Shown here: positions 35,437-43,701 of the stretch, piece after piece | Numbering within the stretch: the stretch's first letter is position 1 | How the letters are laid out: every line of letters starts with the position of its first letter | Assembly: GCA_024638265.1 (NCBI GenBank) | Contig: JAHEKQ010000003.1 | Location: 1 to 64,000 of the forward strand | From: Flammeovirgaceae bacterium | Lineage (GTDB): Bacteria > Bacteroidota > Bacteroidia > Cytophagales > Cyclobacteriaceae | Length of the DNA: 64,000 nt | Direction: 5' to 3' | Notes under the pieces: model-generated | The model's input: the letters and a program-made list of their open reading frames with translations, nothing else | What the model was told of the DNA's origin: nothing | Database searches by the model: none | Translations under genes and position numbers: made by a program

Positions 35437-36690
35437 ATGAGCGCACATCATCAGGTATTGATTATCGGTGGTGGTACCGCCGGCATTATGACGGCAGCAC
35501 AACTGAAAAAGAGGGACAGGAAGTTGAATGTGGCTATCATTGAACCCTCTGATAAGCACTACTATCAACCCGCCTGGACACTCGTCGGAGCGGGAACATT
35601 CAAATATAATAGTACTATAAGAAAGGAAGAAAGGTATATCCCAAGGGGAGTAAACTGGATTAAGCAAAAGGCTAAAACTATTGATCCCGATGCTAATATG
35701 GTCACACTGGAGGATGGTGAAAATGTCAGCTATAACTTTCTTGTTGTCTGCCCTGGAATACAGTTGGATCCGGAAGGCATTGAAGGTCTGAAAGAGACCC
35801 TGGGCTCAAACGACGTTTGCAGCAACTATACAGATCCCAACTACACATGGGAAGTATTGAAAAAATTCAAGGGAGGTAATGCCATATTCACGCAGCCCAC
35901 CACCCCGATCAAGTGTGGAGGTGCCCCACAGAAAATCATGTATCTCGCCGAAGAATATTTCGTGAAGAGCGGTGTCAGGGACAAGACAACGGTGAAGTTT
36001 GTAACACCGGGATCTGTGATCTTTGGAACCAAGGACTTTGCTGATACTTTAAATGAAGTAGTGAAGAGAAAAGATATTCACACCCGGTTTTTTTATGCAC
36101 CGGTTAAAATTGACGGTCCGAATAAGAAAATATGGTTTAAACTAATGAACGAGAACAGCACACCACCAGAAGAAGGGCTTGGGGAGATTGCCGGGGATAA
36201 CGGATTGGTTGAAATGGATTTTGATATGCTTCACCTGGCGCCTCCCCAATCAGCCCCTGATTTTATAAAGATATCTAAGCTCGCTGTACAGGATGGACCG
36301 GGCAAAGGATGGGTGGATGTTGACAAGCATACGCTTCAGCACAATACTTACAAGAATGTTTTTTCTCTCGGTGATGTTGCTAATTTACCGACCGCCAAAA
36401 CAGGAGCCGCTGTAAGAAAGCAGGCCCCCGTTGTAGTAGAAAATATTATGCGTATCCTGGGGTCAGGGGAACTGGGAGAAAAAGAATACAATGGATACTC
36501 CTCATGTCCACTAGTTACCGGATACGGTAAAATGGTCCTCGCAGAATTTAAGTATGATAACATCAGGGATAGCGACCCTTTCCTGAGCAAGTTTCTTGAT
36601 ACAGCGAAGGAGAGCTGGCCTCTTTGGATATTGAAAAAATATATGTTGCCATATTTGTATTGGAATAGAATGTTAAAAGGAAAAATGTAA
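35437..36690 (+). CDS. sqr: Sulfide:quinone oxidoreductase
   Basis: FAD flavoprotein of 417 residues that oxidises sulfide and passes electrons to the membrane quinone pool. The FAD site VLIIGGGTAGIMTAA is at residues 8-22. YYQPAWTLVGAG is typical for SQR. Cysteines for the polysulfide bridge are available in VVCPGIQL, PIKCGGAPQKIMYL and YSSCPLVTGYGKM. The C-terminal amphipathic part (WPLWILKKYMLPYLYW) probably anchors it to the membrane. The YeeE/YedE gene starts 5 bp downstream. Confidence 0.9.
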   Translation: MSAHHQVLIIGGGTAGIMTAAQLKKRDRKLNVAIIEPSDKHYYQPAWTLVGAGTFKYNSTIRKEERYIPRGVNWIKQKAKTIDPDANMVTLEDGENVSYNFLVVCPGIQLDPEGIEGLKETLGSNDVCSNYTDPNYTWEVLKKFKGGNAIFTQPTTPIKCGGAPQKIMYLAEEYFVKSGVRDKTTVKFVTPGSVIFGTKDFADTLNEVVKRKDIHTRFFYAPVKIDGPNKKIWFKLMNENSTPPEEGLGEIAGDNGLVEMDFDMLHLAPPQSAPDFIKISKLAVQDGPGKGWVDVDKHTLQHNTYKNVFSLGDVANLPTAKTGAAVRKQAPVVVENIMRILGSGELGEKEYNGYSSCPLVTGYGKMVLAEFKYDNIRDSDPFLSKFLDTAKESWPLWILKKYMLPYLYWNRMLKGKM

Positions 36691-36695
36691 TTGAA

Positions 36696-37256
36696 ATGAT
36701 AGATGCATTAAATGGAACCTGGCCCTGGTATATTGCCGGACCGCTGATCACTGTCGTGTTATTCCTGTTATTGTACTGGGGTAAGACTTTTGGTGTATCA
36801 GGAAATTACCGCACAATGTGCTCGATGCTCGGAGCGGGCAAGTCGAACAAGTTTTTTGACTTTGACTGGAAATCAGAAAAGTGGAACCTCGTCTTCATAC
36901 TTGGAGCGATGATAGGTGGCTGGATTGCCCATGAGTTTTTACCAAGTGGTCAGATTCCGATCTCGGAAGCTACTGTGGCTGATCTACAGGCGATTGGAGT
37001 GTCCGTCGGACAGGAAATGGTCCCCATGGATATATTCGATGTAAATCAGCTCTTTACACTTAAAACCATAGTGTTTGTAGTTGTGGGTGGATTCCTCGTT
37101 GGGTTTGGCACCCGCTGGGCAGGCGGTTGTACTTCAGGTCATGCCATAACCGGTCTGAGTAACCTGCAATTACCTTCACTGATAGCAGTGATTGGATTTT
37201 TCATTGGCGGCTTGCTGGTGACTCACTTACTCCTGCCTTATTTGGTTGCACTTTAA
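36696..37256 (+). CDS. YeeE/YedE-family membrane protein (sulfur transport)
   Basis: 186 residues, about five membrane helices. The conserved cysteine motif GGCTSGHAITGLSNL near residue 145 marks the YeeE/YedE (thiosulfate transporter-like) family. A split pair with the next gene is common, each half carrying one cysteine motif. Its task would be movement of thiosulfate or another sulfur species, fitting the sulfide-oxidation neighbours. Confidence 0.85.
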   Translation: MIDALNGTWPWYIAGPLITVVLFLLLYWGKTFGVSGNYRTMCSMLGAGKSNKFFDFDWKSEKWNLVFILGAMIGGWIAHEFLPSGQIPISEATVADLQAIGVSVGQEMVPMDIFDVNQLFTLKTIVFVVVGGFLVGFGTRWAGGCTSGHAITGLSNLQLPSLIAVIGFFIGGLLVTHLLLPYLVAL

Positions 37257-37268
37257 CGGAACAGAAAA

Positions 37269-37682
37269 ATGAAATTGATTAAATACTTATTGTTGGGAAT
37301 ATTTTTCGGGATTGTCCTGACCAAATCCGAGGTGATATCCTGGTATAGGATACAGGAAATGTTCCGCTTTCAGTCGTTCCACATGTACGGGATTATTGGT
37401 TCGGCGGTAGTACTCGGTGCGGTGGTCGTGCAGATTATCAAGAGAACGGGGATGAAAGATACTATGGGGGAGAGCATTGATTTGCCTCCTAAGGACAAGG
37501 TCTTCTGGCGTTATATCCTGGGTGGTTCGATATTCGGTATGGGATGGGCTCTTACAGGCGCCTGCCCCGGCCCCACCTTCGCCCTGGTAGGAAATGGCTA
37601 CTGGCTCTTCTTATTGGTGATAGCCTTTGGTGTGCTAGGCACTTATTTCTATGGGGTGATCAAGGATAAGTTACCCCACTGA
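37269..37682 (+). CDS. YeeE/YedE-family (DUF6691-like) membrane protein, second half
   Basis: 137 residues, four membrane helices, with the family motif LTGACPGPTFALVGNG (about residues 100-115). It is 12 bp after the first YeeE/YedE gene and most likely works with it as one transporter. Last gene of the sulfur set; a terminator follows. Confidence 0.82.
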   Translation: MKLIKYLLLGIFFGIVLTKSEVISWYRIQEMFRFQSFHMYGIIGSAVVLGAVVVQIIKRTGMKDTMGESIDLPPKDKVFWRYILGGSIFGMGWALTGACPGPTFALVGNGYWLFLLVIAFGVLGTYFYGVIKDKLPH

Positions 37683-37723
37683 TGCCAATACTATTGGTAA
37701 ATTAATTGTGATCGTCTAAATTT

Positions 37724-37755
37724 GCACTCCCTTACGGGAGTGCTTTCTTTTTGTG
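37724..37755 (+). terminator. Intrinsic terminator ending the sulfur gene set
   Basis: GCACTCCC (37724-37731) and GGGAGTGC (37736-37743) form an 8-bp perfect stem with a TTAC loop, followed by TTTCTTTTT. This and the following entries account for the 379-bp gene-free stretch 37683-38061. Confidence 0.88.
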
Positions 37756-37770
37756 AGAAGGCAGAGGAAC

Positions 37771-37838
37771 GGTGGTTGTAGTTCTTTGGTTAGAACGTCC
37801 CGATCTTTGATCGGGAAGGTCGTGGGTTGAAGGTTATA
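37771..37838 (+). pseudogene. Decayed tRNA-His-like copy
   Basis: GGTGGTTGTAGTTC is repeated exactly 76 bp upstream of the intact tRNA-His, followed by TTGGTTAGAACG and, later, AGGTCGTGGGTT, all shared with tRNA-His. The anticodon arm differs: CCCGATC and GATCGGG enclose only TTT, so there is no 7-base anticodon loop, and the T arm and the 3' acceptor strand are destroyed. A functional tRNA is not possible. It is a remnant of a tandem duplication. Confidence 0.7.
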
Positions 37839-37846
37839 TGAAATAT

Positions 37847-37921
37847 GGTGGTTGTAGTTCAGTTGGTTAGAACGCCTGATTGTGGTTCAGGAGGTCGTGG
37901 GTTCGAGTCCCATCTTCCACC
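37847..37921 (+). tRNA. tRNA-His (anticodon GTG)
   Basis: Starts with the extra G(-1) typical of tRNA-His, pairing with C73 (37921). D arm GTTC/GAAC; anticodon stem CCTGA/TCAGG with loop TTGTGGT, anticodon GTG at 37882-37884; T arm GTGGG TTCGAGT CCCAT. The acceptor stem has two T-T mismatches at pairs 5 and 6, so I hold the exact ends with some caution. CCA is not encoded. Confidence 0.92.
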
Positions 37922-37926
37922 CAAAC

Positions 37927-37983
37927 AAATTTCAAAGCTGTGTACAAAGTGCATGGCTTTTTTTATTGAATACTTTGAAATTT
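37927..37983 (+). terminator. tRNA-His terminator within a larger inverted repeat
   Basis: An 11-bp stem with three G-T wobbles (37934-37944 with 37950-37960) and a T run to 37964 form a terminator. Around it AAATTTCAAAG (37927-37937) and CTTTGAAATTT (37973-37983) are a perfect 11-bp inverted repeat that could form an alternative hairpin. Confidence 0.65.
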
Positions 37984-37990
37984 CTTGGAA

Positions 37991-38062
37991 CTCCCCCACC
38001 TACTTGCTCACCCTCATACCTATCCTACCCTTCACCCTCACCCTCACATGCACCTTATCCCC
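37991..38062. repeat. C/T-rich low-complexity stretch
   Basis: An irregular CACCT/CACCCT-rich tract on the plus strand between the tRNA terminator and the 3' end of the regulator gene. No coding or clean tandem unit is seen. It resembles the TACCAC tract upstream of uvrA. Confidence 0.5.
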
Positions 38063-40875
38063 TAATACTCTAAAATAAACTTCGACAAGTTCTGCTCGGA
38101 GCTCAGATCGAGCTTCTTCCTCAACCGGTACCGCGCAACCTCAACACCACGGAGGGAAATTCCCATCAGGTTGGCAATCTGTTTGGTATCCATTTTAAGC
38201 CTGAGAAATGCACATAGCTTTTGTTCCCCCGGTGTGAGATCGAGGAATTCACTCGTCAGCCGGGAAAGGAAATCGCCATGAACCCGGTCGAAGTGATGTT
38301 CAAATTGCTTCCAGTCCTCCTGTACTTTTAAGGTAGTGTCAATTTCTTTTGCGATCCGCTCCAGGGCTTTATCCTTGTTTTTCTCTTTCTGGACATGCTT
38401 GATCTCCTGCTTGATATTTTCCATGAACTCGTTTTTCACTACAAGATTCATAGTGGATGCTGCAAGCAGGTTGTTTACGTGACGTAATTCACTTTTGATC
38501 TTTTCCTCTTTAAGCTCCTGCAACTCGAGTTGTTTTGCCTCGAGCTCTTCCCTTTTTGCCGCCACGAGTTTACCCTGTTTTCTCTTGTAATACCGACGTT
38601 GTGCCCGGTAAGCCATATATAATACTAGAATTATAAGAATTGCATATGCCACTTTTGCCAGGGTAGTTCTATAGAACGGCGGATCGACTAGTATTCTAAT
38701 AGGCTGACTGGTAACAACTTCTCCCATGGAATTCAGGGTTTGTACATAGAATTCATAATTCCCCTCTGAGAGGTTGGTATACTCCTTAAGGGTCACATTT
38801 GACCAATCACCGTATCCCTCCTCAAAGCCAGTGAGAAAATATCGGAACCGTTGGTTGCCACTTTCCTTAAATTGAAATGATTCGACATGGAATTGGAGAA
38901 TTCTCGTTCCTTCTGATAACTGGACGACCGGGATATTGTCAGTGCGGGGTATAAATGGCAGTTTGGAATAAAGAACACTGTCTTCAGCAACCGCATAGAC
39001 CCGGCTGATAATTGGGGGTTTGTGGTTGGAGACCTTGTCCTCCAGGGCGGGGACATACTGGATAAATCCCTCGTTGGCATTATACATAATCCCATTCTTT
39101 ACATTCACGGATATCCTTAGGAGATCATTGTTAAATGTCTGACTGAGCTGGTAAAGAGATGAGGGGATGAATTCATAATTACTGGGACTTACCTGCTTGA
39201 AATATCCGATAAGATCTTCGCTGTAAATATGAACGTTTTTGGTGTGGTCCTGGGAAATTAGATATACCCACTGTTCTCCTACTATTTCTGAAAAAATCTC
39301 GGCTTCTATAATGGAGTCACTGGTTTGATCGATCATGTAGATTCCCCGGGAAGTACCTATATATATTTCGTCGTCGATCCTGCTCAGTATAACATATTGC
39401 TGAATGGGGTATTCCGAAGACTCCGAAACTTTGGTCACTGTTGCGTTCTGAAAAGATTTATCCAGTTGGAGCTGATAAAGACCTTTATAGTACTGGCCAA
39501 CCCAAATATGTCCTTTACGATCTTCCTCAAAAAACCTGCTGGATTCATCAAAACCCTTGATCTTATGCTGGAATTCGAGTTCTCCCCTTTCATCAATTTG
39601 AAACAGGTAGAGACCGGAATAGGATCCCCCGATGGCGTACCGGGGATTGCTTTGTACCTGCTTTATCTCCCATAATCCATCTGTTTCCGCAATTCTTACC
39701 GCCTTTCCATTTTCAAGTTTAAAAAGACCGGTATGGTGACCTGCATATAACTTAAAATTGATCATTTGCATACCGTACGCGGGACCTTCTGTCCCGGCTA
39801 GAAAAGTACTGCTATTGGCTCCTTCCGGAAGGAAATAAATTCCATTCGAAGTGGAATAATAGGTGCCTTCATCCAGTTCAAAGGCCTCGTAGCCGCTTCC
39901 TCTCAGGTCAATATCCTTGTTGACAAGTCTGAGTGGAGAGTTGATATCCACAAGTGCTATTCCATTTTGCATCCCCACCCAAAGATTACCGTTGTAATCC
40001 TGGAAGGTCCTTAGGCAATCGTTGGATCGCAGCCCGTCCTCAGTTCCAATTTTTTCTATAGATCTATCCTGTTCCCTGAAAAGATAGATGCCAGCTCTCT
40101 GTGTTGAAATCACAAAGCGTGTATCAGACAACTGGAGGACATGATTGACATACTTTCCTTCCAGCTCCAGTGACAGTTCCGGGTATATTTCAGCGACACC
40201 GATAGAATTGGCAAACTCAATCCTCCCTGAGTTGTAGAAAACCACATAACCGTCCTGGTTGTGAATGATACCAGCAATAATCTGCCCGGGATGTCCCGCC
40301 ATTTCCGAGGGAACCAGCCGGTCATCGTCAATTTCAAATAGGTCCCCTTCCGGGGATTGTGTAAATAATCTGTTCCCCGATAAAAATGACCGGTTAAAAC
40401 CACCGGGGCGACTAATGACTTTGACCTCATCACCGGAAAAGACATAAATACTCTGGAAGGTGCAGAAATACACTTTTGAATCGAACAAAAACACATCCCA
40501 TACTTCATCAAAATCCCGTGAGTTTTCCGGGATGAGTTCCAGCAGGGAATGGTATTCCCAATCATCCTCGATGTATCCGAATTCACCCTGGGAACCTACA
40601 TATAATCGGTTGGTTGATTCATCAAAGGCTAAAGATCTCTGTTTTTTACCGGTATTAAATGCATGCACCTCCCATTCATTTCCATTGAAGGATAACACGC
40701 CCAGGTTATTGGCCGCAAAAAGCGTAAGATCCCGGTTTTGGGCAAAATCGATGTTTTGAATACCTGCCCGGTAGTCAGCAGGCCCAAAATTCTTAATGGG
40801 GTATTTGCCATCGTTCGCAAAAACTGAAAGGTAAACTAGCAGAAAAGAGAAGATGCTGAAAGTTAATTTTTTCAT
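38062..40875 (-). CDS. Propeller-Y_Y_Y transmembrane regulator with LuxR-type helix-turn-helix
   Basis: 937 residues from ATG 40875; the frame extends to 41013 but the signal peptide (LTFSIFSFLLVYLSVFA) starts here. Residues about 20-640 are periplasmic two-component-regulator propeller repeats (NLWVGMQNGIALVD, GHIWVGQYYKGLYQL). A Y_Y_Y domain (about 650-730) precedes one membrane helix (738-756), a long coiled coil (762-850) and a LuxR-like HTH (880-937, TKQIANLMGISLRGVEVARY). It lacks a histidine kinase domain. It would sense a sugar outside and regulate inside. Its divergence from the glycosidase genes makes them its likely targets. Confidence 0.85.
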   Translation of the reverse strand: MKKLTFSIFSFLLVYLSVFANDGKYPIKNFGPADYRAGIQNIDFAQNRDLTLFAANNLGVLSFNGNEWEVHAFNTGKKQRSLAFDESTNRLYVGSQGEFGYIEDDWEYHSLLELIPENSRDFDEVWDVFLFDSKVYFCTFQSIYVFSGDEVKVISRPGGFNRSFLSGNRLFTQSPEGDLFEIDDDRLVPSEMAGHPGQIIAGIIHNQDGYVVFYNSGRIEFANSIGVAEIYPELSLELEGKYVNHVLQLSDTRFVISTQRAGIYLFREQDRSIEKIGTEDGLRSNDCLRTFQDYNGNLWVGMQNGIALVDINSPLRLVNKDIDLRGSGYEAFELDEGTYYSTSNGIYFLPEGANSSTFLAGTEGPAYGMQMINFKLYAGHHTGLFKLENGKAVRIAETDGLWEIKQVQSNPRYAIGGSYSGLYLFQIDERGELEFQHKIKGFDESSRFFEEDRKGHIWVGQYYKGLYQLQLDKSFQNATVTKVSESSEYPIQQYVILSRIDDEIYIGTSRGIYMIDQTSDSIIEAEIFSEIVGEQWVYLISQDHTKNVHIYSEDLIGYFKQVSPSNYEFIPSSLYQLSQTFNNDLLRISVNVKNGIMYNANEGFIQYVPALEDKVSNHKPPIISRVYAVAEDSVLYSKLPFIPRTDNIPVVQLSEGTRILQFHVESFQFKESGNQRFRYFLTGFEEGYGDWSNVTLKEYTNLSEGNYEFYVQTLNSMGEVVTSQPIRILVDPPFYRTTLAKVAYAILIILVLYMAYRAQRRYYKRKQGKLVAAKREELEAKQLELQELKEEKIKSELRHVNNLLAASTMNLVVKNEFMENIKQEIKHVQKEKNKDKALERIAKEIDTTLKVQEDWKQFEHHFDRVHGDFLSRLTSEFLDLTPGEQKLCAFLRLKMDTKQIANLMGISLRGVEVARYRLRKKLDLSSEQNLSKFILEY

Positions 40876-41074
40876 ACAAATCGGACCCAAGCTGAAGTGT
40901 GTCAATATCATCATTGAGCAATTAAATATAGCTATTATTATTAGCAACAGGCCGCAAATCAAATGATTTGTAGTAGTAAGTTTAGAGAATTGATGTAGTG
41001 GTATAAGTGGCAATTTTGGTTAAAAACACACTACTTTAAATTAATTCTGTACAGGAGAAGAAAGAGAATCAAGA

Positions 41075-42379
41075 ATGAAGAATCTTGAGATTGCATTGAT
41101 ATTCATTTTGCTTGCCGTCACCGCTTGTACACAATCCGGAGCAGACGTGTCGATAAGTAGGGAGAATTCGGGAATGAAGCTTATTGTCGATGGTGAGCCG
41201 TTCATCATCAATGGTATGAACTGGGATTATTACCCAATTGGAACAAACTATTCTTACAACTTGTGGGAGAAGCAGGATGAGTTTATTAAGACAGCCCTTG
41301 AGAGTGAAATGTCCCTTTTGAAAGAGATTGGAGTAAACGCAGTAAGGATATATACGGGAATACCCGCAAAATGGATCAGCTACATTTATGAGGAATATGG
41401 GATTTACACCATGCTAAACCACTCCTTCGGAAGATATGGATTAACACTTGATGATAAATGGGTAGACAATACCGATTACGCAGATCCGAGGGTGAAAGAA
41501 ACGTTGATCTCGGAAGTGACTGAGTTGGCCATGAAATATCGTAATACGGATGGCTTATTGTTGTATTTGTTAGGAAATGAAAACAATTACGGATTATTCT
41601 GGGAAGGAGCAGAAACAGAGGACATACCCGGTGAAGATGTCGGCACTGATGAAAAGGCCACCGCAATGTACCGGCTATTTAACGAAGCGGTACTCGCTAT
41701 AAAGAGAATTGATAATTCGCGACCGGTTGCAATCTGTAATGGGGACCTTGCTTACCTTGAAATAATCAAAAATGAATGTCCGGACATCGATATTCTGGGT
41801 ACCAATATCTATCGGGGTGTTTCCTTTGGCGATGCTTTCCAGCGAGTTAGGGAGTTCCTTGATAAACCGGTAATGTTCACTGAGTTTGGTGCAGATGCTT
41901 ACAATGTAATTCTCAACAAGGAAGACCAGGAATCGCAGGCGTATTACATACTTGGAAACTGGAAGGAAATCTATGCGAATGCTGCTGGTATGGGAAAAGC
42001 AGGAAACTCCCTCGGGGGATTTACCTTTCAGTTTAGTGACGGTTGGTGGAAATACGGGCAGGATAAAAATCTGGGTGTGCACGACACAAATGCCTCCTGG
42101 GCTAATGGCGGTTATGACAGGGATTATCAACAGGGTTCGAATAATATGAATGAAGAATGGTTTGGAATATGCGCGAAGGACGAGACCGATCCGGACGGTC
42201 ATTATCTCCTTTTGCCAAGAGCCGCATACTACGTTTTAAAAGAAGTTCACAAATACGATCCCTATGGATATGGAAAAACCCTCGAAGAGTTGGAGGATCA
42301 TTTTTCGCGAATTCAACTGGATGAGATCATTAACAGGGTGAACGATAATGTTAGTAATGACCAAGGACAAGAGTTGTGA
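41075..42379 (+). CDS. Lipoprotein glycoside hydrolase of clan GH-A (GH2/GH5-like TIM barrel)
   Basis: 434 residues. Lipobox LLAVTAC (Cys18). A (beta/alpha)8 hydrolase: DGEPFIINGMNWDYYPIG at the first strand, YLLGNENNYGLFW with the acid/base Glu after Asn, and VMFTEFGADAYN with the nucleophile Glu, the clan GH-A pattern. Family is uncertain: GH2-catalytic-domain-like, GH5 and GH158 all come to mind. Neighbouring GH17 and GH30 genes suggest beta-1,3/1,6-glucan or its oligosaccharides. First gene of the plus-strand run after the regulator. Confidence 0.75.
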   Translation: MKNLEIALIFILLAVTACTQSGADVSISRENSGMKLIVDGEPFIINGMNWDYYPIGTNYSYNLWEKQDEFIKTALESEMSLLKEIGVNAVRIYTGIPAKWISYIYEEYGIYTMLNHSFGRYGLTLDDKWVDNTDYADPRVKETLISEVTELAMKYRNTDGLLLYLLGNENNYGLFWEGAETEDIPGEDVGTDEKATAMYRLFNEAVLAIKRIDNSRPVAICNGDLAYLEIIKNECPDIDILGTNIYRGVSFGDAFQRVREFLDKPVMFTEFGADAYNVILNKEDQESQAYYILGNWKEIYANAAGMGKAGNSLGGFTFQFSDGWWKYGQDKNLGVHDTNASWANGGYDRDYQQGSNNMNEEWFGICAKDETDPDGHYLLLPRAAYYVLKEVHKYDPYGYGKTLEELEDHFSRIQLDEIINRVNDNVSNDQGQEL

Positions 42380-42412
42380 GAAAATAAATCGGAATTAAGC
42401 AGGGAAAATAGG

Positions 42413-43699
42413 ATGAAGTTGATTGCAAAAATATTGATTTTAGGAGTGTTCCTTTCTTCGTTTATTGCGTGCCGTCAAAACAAGGATGAAATAAATAGTG
42501 AACAAAAAAGCGAATTGAAAGAAGTGACCGCGAAAGATATACTGGGGAACCCCGAGTACCTTGCAATCTCCTATGGGGGATACCGAGCCAAGTCAAGAGA
42601 TCAACAGCCCACTATTGCCCAGTTGAAGGAGGATATGAAAATCCTTTCCGCTATGGGTGTAAGGATATTGAGAACCTATAATGTACAATTGCCCCATGCA
42701 TCCAATATCCTGAAGGCAATTTCTGAATTGAGAAAAGAGAATCCGGAATTTGAAATGTATGTCATGCTTGGAGCATGGATCGACTGTAAGAATGCCTGGA
42801 CAGACCAGGAACCGGATCACAATACCGAGAGCGAGCAAAATGAAGGTGAAATAGCAAGGGCAGTGAAGTTGGTCAATCAATACCCGGATATAGTGAAAGT
42901 GCTGGCGGTGGGAAACGAGGCAATGGTCAAGTGGGCCGCTTCATATTATGTTCAGCCAGGGGTCATTCTTAAATGGGTTAGCTACCTCCAGGAATTAAAG
43001 CTGAAGGGCGAGCTTCCCAAAGATTTGTGGATTACCAGTTCCGATGATTTCTCATCATGGGGAGGAGGCGACAGCCTATACCACACCCCTGACCTAAACG
43101 AGCTTATTAAAGCAGTGGATTATATTTCAATGCATACATATCCATATCACAATTCGCATTATAACCCCGGATTCTGGCTGGTCCCGGAAAACGAAGAAAA
43201 AATGTCAGATATCGAAAAAGTGGATGCGGCCATGCTGCGCTCTTTAAAATTTGCTCAAGCACAGTATGATTCTGTAAAGGCTTATACAGCAGGCCTTGGA
43301 GTTGATAAACCAATACATATTGGAGAGACTGGCTGGGCGACAGTGTCTAATGGACATTACGGACCGCATGGATCGAGGGCTACCGATGAATATAAACAGG
43401 CATTATACTACAAGCACATGCGTGAGTGGACGAATGAAGCCGGAATTTCATGTTTCTACTTTGAAGCCTTCGATGAACCCTGGAAAGATGCCGGTAACCC
43501 CAGGGGTTCCGAGAATCACTTTGGATTGATCACTACCGATGCCCAGGCCAAGTATCCACTGTGGACCCTGGTTGATCAGGGTGTCTTCGAGGGGCTAACA
43601 CGCGACGGCTATACGATTGCAAAAACATTTGGAGGGAACATCGATACTTTGATGAAAGAAGTACTGGTTCCACCCGTAGAATATGAAGTTTCACATTGA
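42413..43699 (+). CDS. GH17-family beta-1,3-glucanase lipoprotein
   Basis: 428 residues, lipobox FLSSFIAC (Cys20), so anchored in the outer or inner membrane facing out. The GH17 core is seen in GVRILRTYNVQLPH, the acid/base Glu in LAVGNEAMVKW and the nucleophile Glu in PIHIGETGWATVS, followed by FYFEAFDEPWK. Family members cut or transglycosylate beta-1,3-glucans such as laminarin. The GH30 gene starts 2 bp after its stop. Confidence 0.85.
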   Translation: MKLIAKILILGVFLSSFIACRQNKDEINSEQKSELKEVTAKDILGNPEYLAISYGGYRAKSRDQQPTIAQLKEDMKILSAMGVRILRTYNVQLPHASNILKAISELRKENPEFEMYVMLGAWIDCKNAWTDQEPDHNTESEQNEGEIARAVKLVNQYPDIVKVLAVGNEAMVKWAASYYVQPGVILKWVSYLQELKLKGELPKDLWITSSDDFSSWGGGDSLYHTPDLNELIKAVDYISMHTYPYHNSHYNPGFWLVPENEEKMSDIEKVDAAMLRSLKFAQAQYDSVKAYTAGLGVDKPIHIGETGWATVSNGHYGPHGSRATDEYKQALYYKHMREWTNEAGISCFYFEAFDEPWKDAGNPRGSENHFGLITTDAQAKYPLWTLVDQGVFEGLTRDGYTIAKTFGGNIDTLMKEVLVPPVEYEVSH

Positions 43700-43701
43700 T
43701 T

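Noticed and set aside
37771-37838. Functional second tRNA
   Set aside because: No 7-base anticodon loop, disrupted T arm and no matching 3' acceptor strand.
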